Assembly (NCBI GenBank): GCA_045124465.1
Contig: JBGVLV010000024.1
Location: forward strand, 1-18,798
Reading direction: 5' to 3'
Length of the DNA stretch: 18,798 nt
Origin: Scatosoma sp045124465
GTDB taxonomy: Bacteria; Bacillota; Clostridia; Christensenellales; Borkfalkiaceae
A program made the translations under genes and the position numbers. Positions 13,540 through 18,798 of this stretch are shown piece by piece; positions within the stretch are counted from its first letter, which is position 1, and each line of letters begins with the position of its first letter. The notes beneath the pieces are model-generated. The model was not told where the DNA came from. It made no database searches and saw only the letters and a program-made list of their open reading frames with translations.

Positions 13540-14418
13540 TCATTTCACGAACTTCGCGCAAGCGACCGCAAGCGAGCCGGGGCCGATATGGCAGGAAACG
13601 CTGAGCGAAAGGGGATCGCAGTACGTTACGGGGATATTCGGGAACAAGGCTTTGAGTTCTTCGGCGAACTTTTGCGCCTCCGCGCCGTTGTTCGTATGCG
13701 CGACGTATAACGCCATTTCGCCGTTTTCGACGTATTGCGCGAACTTGGTTTCCATATCCTTTTTCATCGCCGCTTTCATTTCTTCCTTGGCTTTGAGGAT
13801 CCCGCGCGGCAGAGCGAATTTATCGAGTTTCGCGCCGTGTATCTGCAATACGGGTTTGAGTTTGAGGATAGTGCCGATCATCGCGGCGGCGGGGGTCACG
13901 CGGCCGCCTTTTTTGAGATATTTCATCGTGTCTACGGCGATATAGATAGACGAACAAGCCGCCGTTTCTTCGAGGTATTCTTTGATCTCGATTGCCGAGC
14001 GACCGTTATCGCGCAACTTTGCGGCGTCGTAAACGCTCTCTTTCATCGTAACGGAAATACGGCGATTGTCCACGACCAGAACTTTGCCGTTAAAGTCGGC
14101 GGCGAGCGCCGTCGCCGTGGCGCAGGACTGGCTAAGCCCCGAGGACATCGGGATATGCACGATCTCGTCGTACGTTTTCAAAATATCCGTCCAGAACTCC
14201 GTCAGCTCGCCCACGCTGGGTTGGGAAGTGGAAACTTCCGCGTTCTGCGCGAGTTTTTCATAGAACTGTTCCTGTGAAAAGTTTACGTTCTCGAAATAAC
14301 ATTCTCCATCGATAAGAAAGGGCATCGGTAAAACGAAAATGCCTTTATCCTTACACTCCGCGTTCAAAATACCGCTGTTGCTGTCCGTCGTTATGGCGAT
14401 CTTCTTGCTCTCACTCAC
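13540..14418 (-). CDS. DegV family protein (fatty-acid-binding), copy 2 (GTG start)
   Basis: This is the tandem paralogue of the gene at 12486, also 292 residues, and more than half of its residues are identical by eye. It keeps the pocket motifs STSQPSVGE (63-71) and HIPMSSGLSQS (88-98) and the block MKYLKKGGRVTPAAAMIG. The start is GTG at 14418 (MSESKKIAITTD). No ATG lies nearby in frame, and GGAGG (- strand of 14431-14435) lies 12 bases upstream. The codon at position 93 (Gly) and nearby residues differ from copy 1 (Val, Asn), so the two may prefer different lipids, as FakB1 and FakB2 do in Staphylococcus; this is inference. It has its own promoter and terminator. Confidence 0.88.
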   Translation of the reverse strand: MSESKKIAITTDSNSGILNAECKDKGIFVLPMPFLIDGECYFENVNFSQEQFYEKLAQNAEVSTSQPSVGELTEFWTDILKTYDEIVHIPMSSGLSQSCATATALAADFNGKVLVVDNRRISVTMKESVYDAAKLRDNGRSAIEIKEYLEETAACSSIYIAVDTMKYLKKGGRVTPAAAMIGTILKLKPVLQIHGAKLDKFALPRGILKAKEEMKAAMKKDMETKFAQYVENGEMALYVAHTNNGAEAQKFAEELKALFPNIPVTYCDPLSLSVSCHIGPGSLAVACAKFVK

Positions 14419-14436
14419 GATCCGTTCTCTCCTCCG

Positions 14437-14448
14437 ATAGTATACTAT
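14437..14448. promoter_or_regulatory. Perfect 12-base palindrome in the degV copy 2 leader
   Basis: ATAGTATACTAT is its own reverse complement. It lies between the predicted start of transcription (near 14460) and the ribosome binding site of degV copy 2. That is a typical place for a repressor operator, but no cognate regulator is encoded nearby. Confidence 0.4.
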
Positions 14449-14466
14449 GCTCTTACAACATTTATT

Positions 14467-14495
14467 ATCATAGCAAATTTTGTTGGTTTTGTCAA
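14467..14495 (-). promoter_or_regulatory. Promoter of degV copy 2
   Basis: On the - strand TTGACA (14495-14490) and TATGAT (14472-14467) are 17 bases apart, with TGC as extended -10. The spacer end AAATTTGC is identical to the one in the copy 1 promoter. Confidence 0.85.
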
Positions 14496-14522
14496 CAAAC
14501 TCAGAGCGGTATTTATAAAATA

Positions 14523-14540
14523 GTCATAAAAAATTATGAC
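14523..14540. promoter_or_regulatory. Inverted repeat between divergent promoters (candidate operator)
   Basis: GTCATAA and TTATGAC flank AAAA, a perfect 7-base inverted repeat. It lies between the -35 of degV copy 2 (14490-14495) and the -35 of the dehydrogenase operon (14599-14604), so one bound regulator could affect both directions. The protein is unknown. Confidence 0.45.
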
Positions 14541-14598
14541 AAACGCGAAGATCGTCGAAAAAAGTGCGGAAGATAGCGCGGAAGGGTTGTCCGTTCGT

Positions 14599-14627
14599 TT
14601 TACAAATTTTTCCGCGTGTGTTATAAT
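14599..14627 (+). promoter_or_regulatory. Promoter of the dehydrogenase-serine dehydratase operon
   Basis: TTTACA (14599-14604) and a perfect TATAAT (14622-14627) are 17 bases apart, with an extended -10 TGT. Transcription would start near 14634, giving a leader of only about 20 bases with AAGGAG. Confidence 0.85.
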
Positions 14628-14653
14628 AGAGCGTAGGAAGAAGGAGTAACGAT

Positions 14654-15640
14654 ATGAAATTTGCTGTGTACGGGATATGGGAAGAGGAACGCGCGAAGTT
14701 GGAGGAACTCTCCAAAGCGTACGCGTTCGAATACGTAGCGACGGAAGAGCCGATCGGGCTTTCGAACGTGGAATTTTGCCGCGGCGCGGACGGCGTGTCG
14801 AGCTTGGGCAGAGTGAACGCGGACGAGGCGTTGTTGACCGCGCTCAAAAACGCGGGGATAAAGTATTTTTCCACGCGGACGGTCGGGTATAACCATATCG
14901 ATCTCGCGGCGGCGAAACGGTTGGGGATCAAGGTCTGCAATTCGAGCTATCCGCCCGATTCGGTGGCGGAGTTCGCCGTGATGCTGATCTTGCTTACCCT
15001 GCGCAAGTACAAGCAAACGCTGTGGCGGCAACAGGTGAACGATTATTCCCTCGTGGGCTTGCGCGGCGAGACCCTTTCGGGTATGACCGTCGGGGTCTTG
15101 GGCGGCGGTAAGATCGGCGGTAAGGTGATAGAGATCCTCAAAGGATTCGGGTGTCGGGTATTGTGTTGTTCTCCGTCGCGGCGGGAGGAGATCGCGGCGA
15201 TCGCCGAATACGCAGACGAGGCTACCGTGTACGCGTTGAGTGATATTATCACCTACCACGTACCCTCTCTTCCGACGACAAGACATATGCTGAACGCGGA
15301 TACGCTGTCGAAGATGAAAGACGGCGTGATACTCGTCAACACGGCGCGGGGCGACCTGTTCGACATCGCCGCGCTGACGGAGGGGATCGAGAGCAAGAAG
15401 ATCGGCGCGCTCGCCATGGACGTGTTCGAGGGCGAGGACGGGATCTATCACGAAAACCGCGTAGCCGATATTTTAAGCAATCGGGATATGGCGTACCTGC
15501 GCCAGTTCCCCAACGTTATTTTAACGCCGCACATGGCGTTTTACACGCAGTTGAGTATGGATTCGATGATGCAGACGAGTATGGAAAACCTGCTCGAATT
15601 CAACCGCACGGGCAAGGCGAAAAATCAGGTCGGGGAGTAA
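14654..15640 (+). CDS. D-2-hydroxyacid dehydrogenase, D-lactate dehydrogenase-like
   Basis: This family reduces 2-keto acids such as pyruvate to D-hydroxy acids. The 328-residue protein has the two-domain fold: an N-terminal substrate domain (1-100, with TRTVGYNHID), a Rossmann domain with GVLGGGKIG (148-155), the HVPSLPTTRHML block (202-213) and a return to the first domain. Catalytic residues by comparison with Lactobacillus D-LDH are Arg232 (TARGD), Asp256, Glu261 and His293 (TPHMA), all present. The end of the second beta strand reads VLCCSPSRR (169-177) and lacks the acidic residue that normally selects NAD, so NADP(H) use is possible. It is followed after 6 bases by the serine dehydratase gene. 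D-lactate is the likeliest product, but other 2-keto acids are possible. Confidence 0.85.
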   Translation: MKFAVYGIWEEERAKLEELSKAYAFEYVATEEPIGLSNVEFCRGADGVSSLGRVNADEALLTALKNAGIKYFSTRTVGYNHIDLAAAKRLGIKVCNSSYPPDSVAEFAVMLILLTLRKYKQTLWRQQVNDYSLVGLRGETLSGMTVGVLGGGKIGGKVIEILKGFGCRVLCCSPSRREEIAAIAEYADEATVYALSDIITYHVPSLPTTRHMLNADTLSKMKDGVILVNTARGDLFDIAALTEGIESKKIGALAMDVFEGEDGIYHENRVADILSNRDMAYLRQFPNVILTPHMAFYTQLSMDSMMQTSMENLLEFNRTGKAKNQVGE

Positions 15641-15646
15641 CGGAAG

Positions 15647-16843
15647 ATGGGTATGAGATCGCTGAAAGAGCTTTACAGGATAGGCAAAGGTCCGTCGTCG
15701 TCGCATACGATCGGACCCGAACGGGCTTGCAAGCTGTTTTTGAAAGAGAACCCGACCGCGGACGGGTTCAAGGTCGTTTTGTACGGTTCGCTTGCCAAGA
15801 CGGGCAAGGGTCACGGTACGGAAAAGGTGATCGAAAGCGTGCTCGCGCCCGTGACGGTGGAGTGCGATACGCAAACGCCGACGGCGCACCCGAATACGAT
15901 GGATATGACCGCGTATGAAAGCGGCCGCGAGATAGCGTGTATGCGCGTATACAGCGTGGGCGGCGGAGCTATCCGTATCGAGGGCAGAACGGACTCGGAG
16001 GGCGCGGAAGTGTATCCGCACGATACGTTGTCCGATATCCGCGCGTATTGCGAAAAGAGGGGTATGCGGCTTTGCGATTACGTGTTCGAATACGAGGGCG
16101 AAGATTTGCGGGCGTATCTCGGCGAGGTTTGGGAAACGATGAAAAACGCGGTCGCGCGCGGGGTCGCGGGCGAGGGCGTTTTGCCTGGCGGATTGGAGGT
16201 CGAGCGGCGGGCGAAAATTTTGTATAGCGGCGAGGCCGACGGGGAGAGCGCGGAAACGCGGGAGAACCGTCTGGTGTGCGCGTACGCGTTCGCGGTGAGC
16301 GAGGAGAACGCGGCGGGCGGTACGATCGTCACAGCGCCCACGTGCGGAGCGTGCGGGGTCGTGCCTGCGGTGCTGAAATATTCGCAAGAGCGGAAAGGAT
16401 ATACGGACGAGGAGATCGTGCGCGCGTTGGCGACGGCGGGACTGATCGGGAACTTGATCAAGACCAACGCCTCTATTTCGGGCGCGGAGTGCGGTTGTCA
16501 GGCGGAGATCGGCAGCGCCTGCTGTATGGCTACGGCGGCGCTTGGGGAGTTGCAGGGGCTGAAACTCGGTCAGATCGAGTACGCGGCGGAAGTGGCGATG
16601 GAGCATCATTTGGGGCTTACCTGCGATCCTATATGCGGTCTGGTGCAGATACCGTGTATCGAACGGAACGCGGTAGCGGCTATGCGTGCGATCAACGCGG
16701 CGTCGCTGGCGTACTTTTTGACGGATAGCAGAAAGATCTCGTTTGATTTGGTCATCAAGACGATGTATGAAACGGGACGGGATCTGAACCGTTCGTATAG
16801 AGAGACGGCGGAAGGGGGACTGGCGAAACTGTATAAGAAGTAA
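15647..16843 (+). CDS. sdaA: L-serine dehydratase, iron-sulfur dependent, single chain
   Basis: This enzyme deaminates L-serine to pyruvate with a [4Fe-4S] cluster. Both halves are in one chain: an N-terminal beta domain with GPSSSHTIGP (15-24) and YGSLAKTGKGHGT (46-58), then the catalytic alpha domain (about 160-398) with NAAGGTIVTAPT, CQAEIGSA and CDPICGLVQIPC. Cluster cysteines are 284, 326 and 337, with the same spacing (42 and 11) as in the Legionella enzyme. At 398 residues it is shorter than the 454-residue E. coli SdaA. It lacks the C-terminal cysteine tail and has extra cysteines (233, 282, 293, 330) around the active site. The ATG at 15647 has GGGGAG inside the end of the dehydrogenase gene. 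A second in-frame ATG is 6 bases downstream. Confidence 0.92.
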   Translation: MGMRSLKELYRIGKGPSSSHTIGPERACKLFLKENPTADGFKVVLYGSLAKTGKGHGTEKVIESVLAPVTVECDTQTPTAHPNTMDMTAYESGREIACMRVYSVGGGAIRIEGRTDSEGAEVYPHDTLSDIRAYCEKRGMRLCDYVFEYEGEDLRAYLGEVWETMKNAVARGVAGEGVLPGGLEVERRAKILYSGEADGESAETRENRLVCAYAFAVSEENAAGGTIVTAPTCGACGVVPAVLKYSQERKGYTDEEIVRALATAGLIGNLIKTNASISGAECGCQAEIGSACCMATAALGELQGLKLGQIEYAAEVAMEHHLGLTCDPICGLVQIPCIERNAVAAMRAINAASLAYFLTDSRKISFDLVIKTMYETGRDLNRSYRETAEGGLAKLYKK

Positions 16844-16877
16844 AACGGACGGGGCAGGGACGAGACGAAAGGGAGAA

Positions 16878-16947
16878 AAAATTTTTAAAAATTTTGCGAA
16901 AAAAGACGAGAAAAACGCTTGACAAATATTTTCAAATAGAGTATTAT
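16878..16947 (+). promoter_or_regulatory. tRNA operon promoter with A/T-tract UP-like element
   Basis: TTGACA (16919-16924) and TATTAT (16942-16947) are 17 bases apart, about 30 bases before tRNA-Asp. Upstream, 16878-16895 is a perfect 18-base palindrome made only of A and T runs, followed by further A-tracts to 16916. That fits an UP element for the alpha subunit C-terminal domain, as in strong stable-RNA promoters. Confidence 0.82.
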
Positions 16948-16980
16948 ATACAGGCACTGTTTGAGTGCGCGTAAATTTAT

Positions 16981-17057
16981 GGCCCAGTAGCTCAGTTGGT
17001 TAGAGCGCCAGCCTGTCACGCTGGAGGTCGACGGTTCGAGCCCGTTCTGGGTCGCCA
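16981..17057 (+). tRNA. tRNA-Asp (GTC)
   Basis: The cloverleaf is complete in 77 bases: acceptor GGCCCAG/CTGGGTC, D-arm AGCTCAGTTGGTTAGAGC, anticodon loop CTGTCAC with anticodon GTC, T-loop GGTTCGAGCC. The discriminator is G and the CCA end is encoded. Confidence 0.96.
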
Positions 17058-17062
17058 TAAAT

Positions 17063-17138
17063 GCCTTGGTAGCTCAGTCGGTAGAGCAGCAGACTGAAAA
17101 TCTGCCTGTCGGTGGTTCGATTCCGCCCCAAGGCACCA
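17063..17138 (+). tRNA. tRNA-Phe (GAA)
   Basis: The cloverleaf is 76 bases with acceptor GCCTTGG/CCAAGGC, anticodon stem GCAGA/TCTGC around loop CTGAAAA (anticodon GAA), T-loop GGTTCGATTCC, discriminator A and encoded CCA. It follows tRNA-Asp after 5 bases. Confidence 0.96.
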
Positions 17139-17141
17139 CAC

Positions 17142-17217
17142 GCCGGTGTAGCTCAATTGGCAGAGCAGCTGATTTGTAATCAGCAGGTTGTGGGTTCGAG
17201 TCCAATCACCGGCTCCA
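17142..17217 (+). tRNA. tRNA-Thr (TGT)
   Basis: The cloverleaf is 76 bases with acceptor GCCGGTG/CACCGGC, anticodon stem GCTGA/TCAGC around TTTGTAA (anticodon TGT), T-loop GGTTCGAGTCC, discriminator T and encoded CCA. Confidence 0.96.
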
Positions 17218-17247
17218 CAACGAAACAAAGCTACACCTATATAACAC

Positions 17248-17332
17248 GGGCAGATTCCAGAGCGGCCAAATGGATCAGACTGTAAATCTGACGTCTTCGA
17301 CTTCGGTGGTTCGAATCCACCTCTGCCCACCA
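17248..17332 (+). tRNA. tRNA-Tyr (GTA)
   Basis: This is a class II tRNA of 85 bases with acceptor GGGCAGA/TCTGCCC, anticodon stem TCAGA/TCTGA around CTGTAAA (anticodon GTA) and a long variable arm (CGTCTTCGACTTCGG). The T-loop is GGTTCGAATCC, the discriminator is A and CCA is encoded. It is the last tRNA before foreign-looking DNA and the probable integration target of the neighbouring integrase. Confidence 0.96.
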
Positions 17333-17380
17333 AAAACGAGTATTTATGCAAAAAACTATGTATAAATGCTCGTTTTTCTT
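17332..17380 (+). terminator. Terminator of the tRNA operon
   Basis: Bases 17332-17347 pair with 17362-17377 (16 pairs, one G-U) around a 14-base loop. The second arm ends in TTTTT followed by CTT. It starts at the last base of tRNA-Tyr. The A-rich left arm could also let it act on - strand transcription coming from the integrase. Confidence 0.85.
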
Positions 17381-17425
17381 GTATATTTGCATAAATATTC
17401 TCCCAATTTTGCGTTTTTGGTAGGG

Positions 17426-17449
17426 TTTGGCGAAAGATTTGGCGAAAGA
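17426..17449. repeat. Tandem 12-base direct repeat between tRNA-Tyr and integrase
   Basis: TTTGGCGAAAGA occurs twice with no gap (17426-17437, 17438-17449). It lies in the 100-base non-coding stretch between the tRNA terminator and the 3' end of the integrase gene. Integrases with N-terminal arm-binding domains use short direct repeats near the attachment site, so this is a candidate arm site; that function is inferred. Confidence 0.55.
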
Positions 17450-17480
17450 TTTTGCCGTTTTTGCCTTTATTTTCAAGGGG

Positions 17481-18704
17481 TTAAAGTGGGAAGTTTACCA
17501 AGTCCATTTGCTCTCGCATAAACTTGTCGGAGAAATGCGTATATACTCTTCCAACAAGTCGATCGGGGCTGTCACCCATGCAAATATCGACGATATCAGG
17601 ACGAACGTATTGCTGGCATATCGTTGCGAACGTATGCCGTAAACAATAAGCAGTTTTGTCTGCAAGCAATTCTTTCATAATATCATTGATTTTTAATCGG
17701 TGTAAGTCAGCCGTTAAAGGTTTATCCCAGTCAATCAATCCCTGTGCCTGCGTAGGTATAGGGATTTTCTTATACTCGATTTTCCCGTTCTTACGTTTGC
17801 GGTTACGAGCGATAAGGAACTCGCCTTCGCGGTGCGTTTCTTCATCAATTTCGCAAGGGCGTAAACCGAAGAAATAAAGCGTATAAGCAAACTGTCTTAC
17901 ATTATTATATTTTACGTCTTTAATACGCTCTAAAAACGCTTTAATTTCATCTTCGGATAAACATTCGCGGTTTTGTCTTTCGGCGCGTTTGAACTTGATT
18001 AAAGCCACAGGATTGTTTTGTATAACACCCGTTGCGGTTGCGTATTTGAAAATGCCGTTGAAAAGGGTACGTAATTCTTCGTATTTACGCGGTTGGACGT
18101 CTTTCATTATAGCGTCTAAATCCACGGCTCGAATTTCGGTGATAGGGGTATATCGTAATTCTTCGGGTAGGTTATTAAAGTTTGTTTCAAAACGTTTAAT
18201 TTCTTTATCTAAAATTGTTCCTTTTTTCAAGGAAAGCCATTCGTTGAACAGTATGTGTAAAGCATACTTTTCGTTGCGCTTGCACGATACGTCTTTTGCT
18301 TTATATTTTTCAATTTCTTTCGGAGTGGTTTTCTCTAAAAATTTTGCTTTGGCTTTTTGTAAGTCGGTTGATGAGGTTCTGATGTCAAATCCGTTTGCAC
18401 GATAACGAATTTCATAGGAAAAAGTATTTTTCCCGCAGGGCTTTTTGAGTACGTGTGCAACGAGTCCGTTTGCAATAAATTGTTTCTTAAAAGTTGTTGC
18501 CATTTTTTCTATCTCCTTTTGTGTAAAAGTTATAGACGTGGAAATCGTTTGGCTGTTTGAATTTGATTGCACGTCAAAATTATCTTTTTGTGGATAACTC
18601 GCAAAAAGATTAGTAAGTAGAAGTTTAATTTTTTCTTCGGCGTTCGGTTGATTAGCCAAAGCCATAATGCAGGTTGTTGTTACGTTGATTTCATTTTCAT
18701 TCAT
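17481..18704 (-). CDS. int: Tyrosine site-specific integrase
   Basis: This 407-residue enzyme should catalyse integration and excision of a mobile element. N-terminal residues 60-125 (FTQKEIEKMATTF, then YEIRYRANGFDI and SSTDLQKAKAKF) look like the arm-binding region of Clostridia phage and ICE integrases. Residues 140-235 resemble the core-binding SAM-like domain. The catalytic domain has Arg282 (FGLRPCE), a basic strand around 301-312, Tyr353-x-x-Arg356-His357 (YCLRHTFAT) and the nucleophile Tyr388 (VYTHF). Box II starts with Tyr instead of the common His, and GDS replaces GHS at 377-379. The ATG at 18704 has AAAGGAG. A second in-frame ATG at 18503 (340 residues) also has AAAAGGAG. Codon use is more AT-rich than in neighbouring genes, a sign of transfer. 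Confidence 0.92.
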   Translation of the reverse strand: MNENEINVTTTCIMALANQPNAEEKIKLLLTNLFASYPQKDNFDVQSNSNSQTISTSITFTQKEIEKMATTFKKQFIANGLVAHVLKKPCGKNTFSYEIRYRANGFDIRTSSTDLQKAKAKFLEKTTPKEIEKYKAKDVSCKRNEKYALHILFNEWLSLKKGTILDKEIKRFETNFNNLPEELRYTPITEIRAVDLDAIMKDVQPRKYEELRTLFNGIFKYATATGVIQNNPVALIKFKRAERQNRECLSEDEIKAFLERIKDVKYNNVRQFAYTLYFFGLRPCEIDEETHREGEFLIARNRKRKNGKIEYKKIPIPTQAQGLIDWDKPLTADLHRLKINDIMKELLADKTAYCLRHTFATICQQYVRPDIVDICMGDSPDRLVGRVYTHFSDKFMREQMDLVNFPL

Positions 18705-18798
18705 TATTCTCCTTTTTGAAAATTTCGGTCAGTCGCCCCGTCGAGCGACATAAACGCGTTCACTTTTACCTGATTTTCGTGTCGTGCCGTATAGCACA
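18704..18798 (-). CDS. Possible end of an upstream gene of the element (frame uncertain)
   Basis: Two - strand frames are open from the window edge. One ends in TAA overlapping the integrase ATG (TAATG) and reads ...HENQVKVNAFMSLDGATD to the stop. The other ends in TGA at 18729 and reads ...GTTRKSGKSERVYVARRGD. Both are short enough to be chance. The stop-start overlap favours the first as a translationally coupled gene, for example an excisionase-like or accessory gene, but I do not recognise it. Confidence 0.25.
   Translation of the reverse strand, partial: CYTARHENQVKVNAFMSLDGATDRNFQKGE

Noticed and set aside
17016..17476. Antisense reading frames across the tRNA genes (products with VGRGGFEPPKSK- or AEVDSNHRSRR-like stretches)
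   Set aside because: These are the well-known spurious proteins produced by translating the complementary strand of tRNA genes; the four tRNA cloverleafs explain the sequence.

Overview
This window looks like chromosomal DNA from a Gram-positive anaerobe of the Clostridia type, probably an uncultured gut-like lineage. The reasons are the spc/alpha gene order with rpsD and rpoA in one run, the zinc-binding forms of S14, S4, L36 and adenylate kinase, a long L17 with a Clostridia-type insertion, strong AGGAGG ribosome binding sites and A-rich sigma-A promoters. The taxonomic assignment is inference; no rRNA gene is present.

Region 1 (1-10744, all + strand) is the second half of the large ribosomal protein cluster: rplN (partial), rplX, rplE, rpsZ, rpsH, rplF, rplR, rpsE, rpmD, rplO, secY, adk, map, infA, rpmJ, then rpsM, rpsK, rpsD, rpoA, rplQ and a strong terminator. 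Spacers are mostly 10-20 bases. Three spacers are exceptions: rplO-secY (147 bases, three consecutive hairpins), secY-adk (98 bases, a perfect 26-base palindrome plus a second hairpin) and rpmJ-rpsM (327 bases, a consensus promoter and a structured leader of about 260 bases, a candidate site for feedback by S4).

Region 2 (10745-16843) is ordinary metabolism. An AzgA-type purine permease with its own promoter converges on two tandem, equal-length degV (fatty-acid-binding) paralogues on the - strand, each with its own near-identical promoter. Diverging from these is a two-gene + strand operon: a D-2-hydroxyacid (D-lactate-type) dehydrogenase and a one-chain iron-sulfur L-serine dehydratase. Together they could turn serine into pyruvate and then D-lactate.

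Region 3 (16844-17380) is a tRNA operon (Asp-GTC, Phe-GAA, Thr-TGT, Tyr-GTA; all encode CCA) with a consensus promoter preceded by A/T tracts and a strong terminator.

Region 4 (17381-18798) is visibly more AT-rich. It holds a tyrosine integrase on the - strand next to tRNA-Tyr, with tandem 12-base repeats between them. This is the classic picture of one end of an integrative element whose cargo lies beyond the window. No CRISPR array, rRNA gene or insertion sequence was seen.
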